Shown in pieces: positions 24,824 through 31,958 of a stretch of DNA of 41,307 bases; the first letter of the stretch is position 1, and each line of letters starts with the position of its first letter. Source of the DNA: Mesorhizobium sp. (GTDB taxonomy: Bacteria > Pseudomonadota > Alphaproteobacteria > Rhizobiales > Rhizobiaceae); the NCBI RefSeq assembly GCF_024509055.1, contig NZ_JANINM010000227.1, forward strand, positions 1 to 41,307, in the 5' to 3' direction. Both the position numbers and the translations under genes were made by a program. The notes beneath the pieces are model-generated. The model searched no databases and had not been told where the DNA came from. It saw only the letters and a list, made by a program, of their open reading frames with translations.

Positions 24824-25177
24824 ATGACAGCACCGAAAGAACTGAGGGTCTCGAAGGATCGAAGGCTGCTTACGGTGACGTTTCCCGGCCATCAGCCGTT
24901 TGAACTGCCGGCCGAGCTTCTGCGCGTTGCCTCGCCTTCGGCGGAAGTACAGGGCCATTCGCCGGATCAGCGGGTGACGGTGCCCGGCAAGCGCAATGTC
25001 GCGATCCTGAAGATCGAGCCGGTCGGCAACTACGCGGTTCGCATCACTTTCGATGACTTCCACGACACCGGCATCTTCACCTGGAATTATCTCCACACGC
25101 TTGGCCATGAGAAGGACGGGCGCTGGAATGCCTACCTCGCCGAACTGGCTCAAAAGGGCCTCAGCCGCGACAGCTGA
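24824..25177 (+). CDS. DUF971 (gamma-butyrobetaine hydroxylase-like N-terminal domain) protein
   Basis: A 117-residue protein consisting of one DUF971 domain: LRVSKDRRLLTVTFPGHQPFELPAELLRV, then VAILKIEPVGNYAVRITFDDFHDTGIFTWNYLHTLG. Free-standing members occur near iron-sulfur or molybdenum cofactor genes and have been linked to cofactor assembly, though the role is not settled. The position next to moaA, divergently oriented, fits that link. GGGAAGA precedes the ATG. Confidence 0.88.
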   Translation: MTAPKELRVSKDRRLLTVTFPGHQPFELPAELLRVASPSAEVQGHSPDQRVTVPGKRNVAILKIEPVGNYAVRITFDDFHDTGIFTWNYLHTLGHEKDGRWNAYLAELAQKGLSRDS

Positions 25178-25262
25178 GTTTCACTGGGCCGATGCTTTGA
25201 ATGGTTTGTCGTCATAACGTCATCGACGTGGCGTAGCGCCGGCAAAGGATCAGGAGGGCAAC

Positions 25263-25874
25263 ATGTCTGTCATCACTTCGGTCGAGCAGCTCGAAGCGCT
25301 CTATGGGCTTCCGGGCGAGGCCTCGCTAGTCAAGGAACTCGACCATGTGATTCCCGAATATGCCGCCTTCATCGAAGCTTCGCCCTTCGTGGCGCTGGCG
25401 ACCAGCGGACCGGAGGGGCTCGATTGCTCGCCGCGCGGTGATCTCGCCGGGTTCGTGCGCATCGTCGATGAAAGGACGCTGATGATGCCGGACAGGCGCG
25501 GCAACAACCGTGCCGATTCGCTGAAGAACATCATCCGCGACCCGCGCGTCGGCCTGCTTTTCCTGGTGCCGGGCTCTGGCACCACGTTGCGCATCAACGG
25601 TCGCGCCCATGTCACGACCGACGCGGAGCTATGCGCGTCCTTCATGGTCGACGGCAAGCCGGCCCGTTCGGTCACAGTCATCGCCGTCGACACGGTCTAT
25701 TTCCAGTGCGCCCGCGCGATCGTTCGTTCGGAACTGTGGAATCCGGCCAGGCATGTCGATCCGAAATCGCTGCCGACGCCCGGCCGGATCCTGGAAGTCA
25801 CCAGCCGCAAGAACATTGACGGCGTGGCTTACGACAAGGAATGGCCCGAGCGGGCGAAGAAGACGATGTGGTGA
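25263..25874 (+). CDS. Pyridoxamine 5'-phosphate oxidase family FMN protein (MSMEG_1061-like)
   Basis: A 203-residue split-barrel flavoprotein. Signatures are FVALATSGPEGLDCSPRGDLAGFVRI, MMPDRRGNNRADSLKNIIRDPRVGLLFLVPGSG, and ARSVTVIAVDTVYFQCARAIVRSELW. Members bind FMN or F420 and reduce unknown substrates; it is not the canonical PdxH. AGGAGG precedes the ATG. It faces the MarR gene with 13 bases between stops. Confidence 0.87.
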   Translation: MSVITSVEQLEALYGLPGEASLVKELDHVIPEYAAFIEASPFVALATSGPEGLDCSPRGDLAGFVRIVDERTLMMPDRRGNNRADSLKNIIRDPRVGLLFLVPGSGTTLRINGRAHVTTDAELCASFMVDGKPARSVTVIAVDTVYFQCARAIVRSELWNPARHVDPKSLPTPGRILEVTSRKNIDGVAYDKEWPERAKKTMW

Positions 25875-25887
25875 TCGGAGGCCTGGC

Positions 25888-26340
25888 TCAGGCTTCCTTC
25901 AAAACGTCGGCGATCTTGCGCATCTGATCGCCGATCATGTCGCATTGTTCCGGCGTCGACTGACTCATCGCCTTTTCGATCAGCGCCATGTGCACCTTGA
26001 GCGCCTTCATAAGCAACGCCTCGCCGGCCTCGGTGAGGTTAAGCCGCAGCACGCGCTTGTCCTTCTCGTCGCTCTCGCGGCGCAGCAGGCCGCGCGCCTC
26101 GAGTTGCGGCAACAGCATGGTGATGTTTGAACGGCCCACCAGCAGCTTTCGGGCAAGGTCGTGCTGCGACATGCCGGGGTGGCGGTAGAGGTTCATCAGC
26201 ACATCGAGCTGCGCCGGCTTGAGGTCGAGCGGCGTCAGTTTCGTCGCCAACGTGCGCTCCAGCACATGGCAGGCGCGCGCCACCGCAACCCAGTTGCGGA
26301 AGCGCGGATTGTCCCAGGGCAGCTCTTGCTTAATGTTCAT
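25888..26340 (-). CDS. MarR family transcriptional regulator
   Basis: A 150-residue winged helix-turn-helix protein: LKPAQLDVLMNLYRHPGMSQHDLARKLLVGRSNITMLLPQLEARGLLRR, then the wing SDEKDKRVLRLNLTEAG and a C-terminal dimer helix. MarR proteins are usually repressors released by a small ligand. It is divergent from an alpha/beta hydrolase gene and two palindromes lie between them, one covering its own start codon, which points to autoregulation and control of the hydrolase. Confidence 0.9.
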   Translation of the reverse strand: MNIKQELPWDNPRFRNWVAVARACHVLERTLATKLTPLDLKPAQLDVLMNLYRHPGMSQHDLARKLLVGRSNITMLLPQLEARGLLRRESDEKDKRVLRLNLTEAGEALLMKALKVHMALIEKAMSQSTPEQCDMIGDQMRKIADVLKEA

Positions 26341-26368
26341 GTTTGAACTATTATGTTCATGCTTGAAC
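26333..26368. promoter_or_regulatory. Twin palindromic MarR operators
   Basis: Two copies of a GTTCA-N4-TGAAC palindrome (26335-26348 and 26355-26368) are embedded in nearly identical 16-mers with centres 20 bases apart, about two helical turns. The first overlaps the MarR ATG. The layout is what is expected for cooperative binding by two MarR dimers controlling both divergent genes. Confidence 0.65.
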
Positions 26369-26387
26369 GAATGGATGGACCGCCACT

Positions 26388-27296
26388 ATGGCATCATTTG
26401 GATTGAAGGTCATCCGGGGCGTGTTCGGCGCGGCTGAGCATGTGGTTCCGGGTCTGAGCGGTCGCGCGGCATTCGAATTGTTCTGCCGCACGCCGAACGT
26501 CAAGTCGCTCAGCGACGGCGAGCGTCGCGCGGTCGAGCGCGCTTCCGATTTCATGGCGCAGGCGCGCCATCACCGGCTGAAGACCAAGACGGACTGCGTC
26601 GCGGTGCACGAGTTTCGGCCAGAACCGGGCAGGGGCTCCCGAGGCACCGTGCTCGTCATCCACGGCTGGCGTTCGCGCACCGAATACATGCGCGCGCTGA
26701 TCGAGGGGTTTCGCGACGCCGGCTACAAGGTCGTTTCGCTCGATCTTCCGGGGCACGGCCACTCTCTCGGCCGCCACCTCAACATGGTGAATGCGGTGGA
26801 TGCGGCGCGAGTTGTCGGCGAGTGGTTCGGTCCCTTTGCCGCTGTCGTCGGTCATTCCTTCGGCGGTGCGATCGCCGCCAACGCGATCGCCGCTTCGGTC
26901 AAGGGCGTGCCACCGCTGGCGGCGCAAAAACTGGTGCTGATCGCGGCGCCGAGTTCGTTACCGGCGATTTTCGACGACTTCAGCCACCGGCTCAATGTCG
27001 GGCCGCGCTCCAGGGCGGCGATGGCGGACCGGGTGAAACATCTCTCCGGACGGCCACTCAGCGAGTTCACCGGTGATCGTCAGCTAGCCGACGCGCCGGT
27101 TCCGACGCTCATAATCCACGCGCCAGACGATCGCGAAGTCCATGCCGATCACGCAAGGCGCTATGCGGGCGCCGGCGAGCATGTCCGCCTGCACTGGGCC
27201 GAAGGGCTCGGCCATCGCCGCATCCTCGCGGACAAGGGCGTTGTCGCAAGCGCGGTAGGATTCGTCACCGAGCAACGGGAATCGACATTGCACTGA
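26388..27296 (+). CDS. Alpha/beta hydrolase
   Basis: A 302-residue enzyme with the fold's complete triad: nucleophile elbow GHSFG (VVGHSFGGAIAANAIA), Asp in APDDREVHADHA and His in EGLGHRRIL. The oxyanion segment is VLVIHGWRSRTEYM, and the first 50 residues form an N-terminal cap. Substrate is unknown; divergent MarR control suggests an esterase or detoxifying role induced by a small lipophilic compound. The ATG ribosome site is poor, and the operators lie directly upstream. Confidence 0.88.
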   Translation: MASFGLKVIRGVFGAAEHVVPGLSGRAAFELFCRTPNVKSLSDGERRAVERASDFMAQARHHRLKTKTDCVAVHEFRPEPGRGSRGTVLVIHGWRSRTEYMRALIEGFRDAGYKVVSLDLPGHGHSLGRHLNMVNAVDAARVVGEWFGPFAAVVGHSFGGAIAANAIAASVKGVPPLAAQKLVLIAAPSSLPAIFDDFSHRLNVGPRSRAAMADRVKHLSGRPLSEFTGDRQLADAPVPTLIIHAPDDREVHADHARRYAGAGEHVRLHWAEGLGHRRILADKGVVASAVGFVTEQRESTLH

Positions 27297-27334
27297 GCGA
27301 TTTCGGGTGGCCGTTTCCGCCGGATTGCGCGAGA

Positions 27335-27736
27335 TCAGTCTGGCTTCTTCTTCTGGCCTGGTTCGATCGGCAGTCCGGCCGCCTTCCAGGCGGTATAACC
27401 ACCCAGAATATGCTTGACCGGCGTCAGGCCCATATCCTGCGCCGTCTTGGTCGCGAGTGCGGAGCGCCAGCCGCCGGCGCAGAAGAAGACGAAGGTCTTT
27501 CCCGAGGCGAAAAACGGTTTGTGGTAAGGGCTTTCCGGGTCGATCCAGAATTCGAGCATGCCCCGCGTGACGTGCTTGGCGCCGGGGATCTTGCCGTCGC
27601 GTTCGACCTCGCGGGGATCGCGCAGATCGACGAAGATCGTGTCATCGTTCTCCAGCAGTCCGGCCGCTTCTTCAGGCGACACGACTTCGATCTCGGCATT
27701 CGCCTCGTCGAGAAGCTGGCGGTAACCCTTCTTCAC
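27335..27736 (-). CDS. Rhodanese-like domain protein
   Basis: A 133-residue single-domain rhodanese. It has VVSPEEAAGLLENDDTIFVDLRDPREVERDGKIPGAKHV, the active-site loop FFCAGGWRSALA with the catalytic Cys, and LGGYTAWKAAGLPIE at the end. It transfers sulfane sulfur or acts as a sulfur carrier. I choose GTG 27736 because GGGAGG stands just before it (spacing about five bases); the longer frame upstream has no family similarity. Confidence 0.88.
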   Translation of the reverse strand: MKKGYRQLLDEANAEIEVVSPEEAAGLLENDDTIFVDLRDPREVERDGKIPGAKHVTRGMLEFWIDPESPYHKPFFASGKTFVFFCAGGWRSALATKTAQDMGLTPVKHILGGYTAWKAAGLPIEPGQKKKPD

Positions 27737-27917
27737 AAATCCATCCTCCCGGCCGCGCTCCGGCCGACCGAATCGAGCATAAAGGCAGCGGTTTGTCACG
27801 CCCGGGCCGATGCCTAGCACACGCAAGCAAGGCGAGAACTGGGGTGCGGTCGGTCGTCTCACAAGGATGTGAAACCGTTCTGCAACATGGTCCTGGAAAT
27901 TTATGAAAGCTTAACGA

Positions 27918-27936
27918 AATCGGTATGAATCGGTAT
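27918..27936. repeat. Tandem 9-bp direct repeat upstream of the L,D-transpeptidase gene
   Basis: AATCGGTAT occurs at 27918-27926 and 27928-27936, a 10-base period. One-turn-spaced direct repeats like this can be response-regulator binding sites; nothing else supports it. Confidence 0.3.
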
Positions 27937-27994
27937 AGTCACGCCTTACATCCGCCATGCGGTGGGCGAGATCCTCTAGCGGCGCGGAACGGGA

Positions 27995-28010
27995 ACCGGT
28001 TGCAACCGGT
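27995..28010. promoter_or_regulatory. Perfect 16-bp palindrome at the L,D-transpeptidase start
   Basis: ACCGGTTGCAACCGGT is fully self-complementary and ends 11 bases before the ATG. It may be an operator or a hairpin that affects translation initiation. Confidence 0.4.
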
Positions 28011-28021
28011 GCGGGTGATGC

Positions 28022-29914
28022 ATGAAATTCCTTGGCAGCAAGAACCTTGCAATGCCGATCGCGCTTGCCGCTGTGCTTGCCCTCGGCCAGCAGCAGGCGA
28101 GCGCGCAAGGGCTGTTCGACATGCTGTTCGGCGGCGGCATCCGGCACAATCCGCAAAATGAGTTTCCGCCAGCGCCGAAGCCGCACAAGATACGGCCGGC
28201 CGTGCCCGGGGAGGGCGGGGTCAGAATCAGCAGCCCGACCTACAACACCTACAAAGCTGACAGGCTGGTGCGGGTCGACTTCAAGTCGCTGCTCGGCGCG
28301 CCGCAACCTGAGGCGCCACAAACCGGGACACCACAGAACGCGGCTTACGTCCCCCCGGCGTCCAGCGCGGCGTTTCACGATGCACTGGCCGGCCTGAGCG
28401 ACTATGAACTCTTCGCCGAGCCGGATATCGCCAAGGCGCTGATCGCCTATTATTCGGCCAATCCGGATTTCATCTGGGTGAGCGGCAATGAACCCAACAG
28501 CAGGGCTCAGGATGCCCTGCGGGTGCTTGGCGAGGCGGCCACTTATGGCCTGACGCCGGCCGACTACACCGTCGATGTCCCCGCGACCGCGACGTCGGCG
28601 ACACCGGAAGATCACATGAAGCAACTTGTCCGCTTCGAGATGGCGCTTTCGGCGCGCGTGTTGCGCTATGCGCATGACGCCCAGAGCGGCCGCGTCGATC
28701 CCAACCGGATGACCGAGTACTATGATTTCCCGGCCAAGCCGATGGATATGCAAGCGGCGCTGAAGACGCTCGCGCACACGCAGGAGGTCCGTACCTACCT
28801 CGAATCGCGGCATCCGCAGAGCCCGGAATACCAGGCGCTGCGTGTTGAACTGGAATCGCTACAGGCAAGCGAAGAGAGCGAGATCGTGGTCGATCCGAAG
28901 CTGAAGCTGAAGCCTGGCGAGAGCAGCCCGGAACTGCCCAAGCTCCTGACCATCATTGCACGCAATCTCGATGACGAGATGGGCGGCAACTATGGCGAGA
29001 TACTGGCCCGTTTGGGCAAGAGCGAGGTGTATGAGCCCGAACTGGTGCCGGTGATCAAAGCGGTGCAGAAGCGGGCCGGAATGAAGGACGACGGCGTCAT
29101 CGGCCCGCGCACGGTGGCCTCGCTTGCCGGCACGTCCAAGGCTGACAAGATCGTGAAGGTTAGGGCCGCGCTCGAGGAGTTGCGCTGGCTGCCCTCCGAT
29201 CTCGGCAGCCCGCGTGTCTTCATCAACCAACCGGCCTTCACCGCCTCCTACATCGACAATGGCGAGGAGAAGCTGAAGACCCGCGCGGTTATCGGCAGGA
29301 CCACCAACCAGACGGCCTTCTTCTACGATCAGATCAAGCAGGTCGACTTCCACCCTTATTGGGGCGTGCCGCAGTCGATCATCGTCAACGAGATGCTGCC
29401 CAGACTGCGCGGCGACCCCGGCTACCTCGACCGCGCCGGCTATGAGGTGACTGATGCGCACGGCAAGCGTATTCCGTCTGCCGATGTGGACTGGGGTGCC
29501 TATGGCGCCAAAATCCCCTTCAATGTTCGCCAGCAGCCGAGCGAGGCCAACGCGCTTGGCGAGTTGAAGATCCTGTTCCCCAACAAGCACGCCATCTACA
29601 TGCACGACACGCCGCAGAAGTCGTTCTTCGCGCGCGACATGCGCGCCCTGAGCCACGGCTGCATCCGGTTGCAGGATCCGCGCGGCATGGCCGCGGCGGT
29701 GCTCGGCACCTCGGTCGACTATGTCGCCGACAAGCTGAAGCAGGGCCATTCGACCGAGAATGTGACGCGCGTCATCCCGGTTTATGTCGCCTACTTCACC
29801 GCTTGGCCGGATATGTCCGGCAAGGTCGAGTATTTCGACGATGTCTATGATCGCGATTCGAAGCTGACCCAGGCGCTGGACGCGACCGAGGCGGTGCGCT
29901 CGCCGTCAACCTAA
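28022..29914 (+). CDS. L,D-transpeptidase, YcbB/LdtD-type
   Basis: A 630-residue periplasmic enzyme that forms 3-3 cross-links in peptidoglycan. A signal peptide (MKFLGSKNLAMPIALAAVLALG, cleavage after ASA) is followed by a proline-rich linker, a YcbB-like scaffold region, a peptidoglycan-binding domain (ELVPVIKAVQKRAGMKDDGVIGPRTV) and a C-terminal YkuD domain. The catalytic H545 and C547 lie in LSHGCIRLQDP. Length agrees with the LdtD class. Rhizobiales rely heavily on such cross-links. A perfect palindrome and a tandem repeat sit in its promoter region. The 3' end overlaps the convergent hypothetical gene by nine bases. Confidence 0.92.
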   Translation: MKFLGSKNLAMPIALAAVLALGQQQASAQGLFDMLFGGGIRHNPQNEFPPAPKPHKIRPAVPGEGGVRISSPTYNTYKADRLVRVDFKSLLGAPQPEAPQTGTPQNAAYVPPASSAAFHDALAGLSDYELFAEPDIAKALIAYYSANPDFIWVSGNEPNSRAQDALRVLGEAATYGLTPADYTVDVPATATSATPEDHMKQLVRFEMALSARVLRYAHDAQSGRVDPNRMTEYYDFPAKPMDMQAALKTLAHTQEVRTYLESRHPQSPEYQALRVELESLQASEESEIVVDPKLKLKPGESSPELPKLLTIIARNLDDEMGGNYGEILARLGKSEVYEPELVPVIKAVQKRAGMKDDGVIGPRTVASLAGTSKADKIVKVRAALEELRWLPSDLGSPRVFINQPAFTASYIDNGEEKLKTRAVIGRTTNQTAFFYDQIKQVDFHPYWGVPQSIIVNEMLPRLRGDPGYLDRAGYEVTDAHGKRIPSADVDWGAYGAKIPFNVRQQPSEANALGELKILFPNKHAIYMHDTPQKSFFARDMRALSHGCIRLQDPRGMAAAVLGTSVDYVADKLKQGHSTENVTRVIPVYVAYFTAWPDMSGKVEYFDDVYDRDSKLTQALDATEAVRSPST

Positions 29915-30376
29915 GCGCTCCGTTAGCGGACGCCGGAAGCCAGCGTAGCGTCCGGCGATCAGCCAGTAGACCAGGCCGGCGACAAGGCCGGCAGCTGTGA
30001 TGACGCCCATCTCGGCCCAGCGCTCGGGGTCGTCCGGAGCGTCAGGCCAGAGCAGCATGAAGCCACCCGCCGCCGCGGCGGCGCCGAACAGCATGTGCAG
30101 CCAGAAGCCCCTCAGCAAAAAGAACTCGGCGATCAGCGCGAAGACCAGCGTCTGCATGCCGGTAACGACAATGGTCAGGAAGTAGACGAACATGCCGAGC
30201 GGCGGGACGGCCAGCACCGCTATCGGCGTGATTCCCATCAGCTCGAAATAACCTGGCGCGTTGGGGAGCGAACTGAGGACCAGGTAGATCACGACCACCG
30301 CGATCAGGCCGACAAGCACAGCAACCAGGTAGCCCGCAAGCACCATCAGGATGCGTTTCAGGACATATCCAATCAT
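29906..30376 (-). CDS. Hypothetical four-helix membrane protein
   Basis: A 156-residue membrane protein with about four helices (LMVLAGYLVAVLVGLIAVVV, PIAVLAVPPLGMFVYFLTIV, a helix near residue 100, and VITAAGLVAGLVYWLIAG). It has no motif I recognise, though similar small proteins are widespread in Rhizobiales. GAGGGGT precedes the ATG. The gene ends inside the 3' end of the convergent L,D-transpeptidase gene. Confidence 0.7.
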   Translation of the reverse strand: MIGYVLKRILMVLAGYLVAVLVGLIAVVVIYLVLSSLPNAPGYFELMGITPIAVLAVPPLGMFVYFLTIVVTGMQTLVFALIAEFFLLRGFWLHMLFGAAAAAGGFMLLWPDAPDDPERWAEMGVITAAGLVAGLVYWLIAGRYAGFRRPLTERLG

Positions 30377-30476
30377 TGCAACGCACCCCTCGTGCCCGCA
30401 ACCGTGGCGCGCAGTCAGCCATCAAAGTGGTGCCGATGCAAGAGCGGCGACTAGGCCTGACCTTGCCCGGGCACCC

Positions 30477-31205
30477 TCAGGCGCCTCCGCACATATGCTG
30501 AGAGTCGGGCAGCGCCCAGGTGCCTTTGTGGGCGAGATCGACGGCGTAATAGACCCTGCCGCGCACGTCGCCTTGCGGACAGTCCCTGGGGATCGAGATA
30601 AGGCACATCACGACAGGATCGCCGACGCTGGCGCTCACCAATCCGGGCTCCCGATCGTACGAGACCGCCGTTCCGCCGTTGGTGAAAGACGCCGCGCTGC
30701 CGGCTTCGGGGCTCGCGGTCGCCAAGGGATCGTCGCCGATCCTTGCCGTCAGCATCGCGATATGGGTGAAGCTGCAACTTCCAATGGATGACGGCAGGGG
30801 CTGGTCAGCCGGGTTGGACGTTCCCGCGGCAAAATCGAGCGCCTTCTTGCCAATCAGGGCAATGTTGTAGTTCTGCACCCAGGAGGGCACGGTCCCATAA
30901 GTCTCCAGCGCATTGTTCTGAGCGCTGACGATGCAGGCGGCGTCCGCCCCGCAGGCATTCCGGTCCGCTATCAGCGACCTGGCGATCTGGCGTTTGTCGC
31001 TGAACTCAGGCTGAAAGGAGCCGAAGGCCTTGTTGGCGAGCACATCGATCGCCGCCATTTTCTTATCCGCGCAAATCGCTTTCTCGGCAGGCAATTGTGC
31101 CTTCCGGCAATCGAACGACGGTCCGCCCGCCCAGGCCAGCCCCGTGCCGCCTGCCAGCATCAGCGCAACACCGAACGAAGCGATTGCCCGCCTGGAAAAA
31201 CTCAT
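30477..31205 (-). CDS. Secreted protein with LprI-like N-terminal domain
   Basis: A 242-residue periplasmic protein. After the signal peptide (cleavage near AWAGG) the segment SFDCRKAQLPAEKAICADKK with AAIDVLANKAFG and the later CGADAACI is the cysteine pattern of the LprI/DUF1311 lysozyme-inhibitor-like domain. The C-terminal 130 residues, with further paired Cys, are not recognised. The ATG at 31205 has a strong GGGAGGGTGGGG site. A role in guarding peptidoglycan against lysozyme is possible, but many members have no tested function. Confidence 0.75.
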   Translation of the reverse strand: MSFSRRAIASFGVALMLAGGTGLAWAGGPSFDCRKAQLPAEKAICADKKMAAIDVLANKAFGSFQPEFSDKRQIARSLIADRNACGADAACIVSAQNNALETYGTVPSWVQNYNIALIGKKALDFAAGTSNPADQPLPSSIGSCSFTHIAMLTARIGDDPLATASPEAGSAASFTNGGTAVSYDREPGLVSASVGDPVVMCLISIPRDCPQGDVRGRVYYAVDLAHKGTWALPDSQHMCGGA

Positions 31206-31292
31206 ATCCCCACCCTCCCGTAGGACCGGCTCCTTAGCCAAGTCTACGAAGAAAGCCGGCCGCACGGAATGGCTGAAGGCGGATGCCGGCGC

Positions 31293-31550
31293 CTATTTCG
31301 GCTCCCCGGTCACCGGGTCGTAATTGATTTCGACCTTGGCCTTGTCGGTCGTGTAATAGATGACTGTGTAGCCGCCGCTGCTCCAATCGACTTCCTTCAC
31401 ATAGCGGAAGTCGTTCCGTTGTTCGACCTTGGCGATAATTTCCGAGAGCTTCTTGGCATTTTGCGGCGGCATCGCCGGCTCGTCGGCCGCCAAAGCCGGA
31501 CCGACGACGGCGAGGAACGCGATAACGGTCGCCAAAACAACAGTGCGCAT
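31293..31550 (-). CDS. Small secreted PepSY-like protein
   Basis: An 85-residue exported protein. The signal peptide is MRTVVLATVIAFLAVVGPAL with cleavage after ALA; the mature 63 residues match a PepSY-like fold (LSEIIAKVEQRNDFRYVKEVDW, YTVIYYTTDKAKVEINYDPVTGEP). Such domains may inhibit peptidases or bind envelope partners. GAGGGGC precedes the ATG. A possible EcfG-type promoter lies about 40 bases upstream. Confidence 0.75.
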   Translation of the reverse strand: MRTVVLATVIAFLAVVGPALAADEPAMPPQNAKKLSEIIAKVEQRNDFRYVKEVDWSSGGYTVIYYTTDKAKVEINYDPVTGEPK

Positions 31551-31588
31551 GATTGCCCCTCAATTTCGTGTTGCATGGACGCGCTGAG

Positions 31589-31614
31589 AACTCGCAAGAA
31601 TGTGAGTTGGTTCC
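31589..31614 (-). promoter_or_regulatory. Possible EcfG-type promoter of the PepSY gene
   Basis: On the minus strand GGAAC (31614-31610) and AGTT (31592-31589) are 17 bases apart, fitting the looser GGAAC-N19-TT form of the general-stress consensus. The start codon follows about 40 bases later. The -10 matches only three of four bases. Confidence 0.35.
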
Positions 31615-31958
31615 GCCAGGGTCGAGGAACATCTGCTCCACAGCCAGGATCGTGAGGCTGCCCAACCCTCGCGCATAAGCGCTCTAATTAACAAAATTGG
31701 CGAAATTACATAGTCTAATACAATATTTCTAATCTTCTACGTTAGGTAACAATCGGCTAACCATGCATTGGCCCGAAGACGCCTTCCATTAGCTGTTCGT
31801 GGTAGAGCTTTGTCCGAGACCCTGTTAGAGTCCCGATATAACAGGGTGGCAACGGCGCGCCGAGCCTGCCGAAGGGCGTTCCTTCGGCAAACGGCGAAGT
31901 GTTTTGCGAGCGGACGCGTCGCCTGTTCTGGACTGAAGCAGGGACCGGGGGCTCGAAC
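31615..31958. other. Leader region of the cyclase gene with two hairpins
   Basis: No gene is supported. The region is markedly AT-rich around 31684-31750 and contains a fair sigma70-type promoter (TTGGCG 31697-31702, 16-base spacer, TACAAT 31719-31724). Two stems follow: 31819-31827 with 31839-31847 (9 bp, 11-nt loop) and 31868-31875 with 31881-31888 (8 bp, 5-nt loop). Together they would give the cyclase mRNA a structured leader of about 230 bases. Confidence 0.4.

Noticed and set aside
27986..28010. EcfG-like promoter GGAAC-N16-CGGT before the L,D-transpeptidase gene
   Set aside because: The -10 would lie too close to the ATG and mismatches the consensus; the palindrome explains the sequence better.
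29765..29780. TGTGA-N6-TCATC inside the L,D-transpeptidase gene
   Set aside because: Only eight of ten positions match and it is inside coding sequence.
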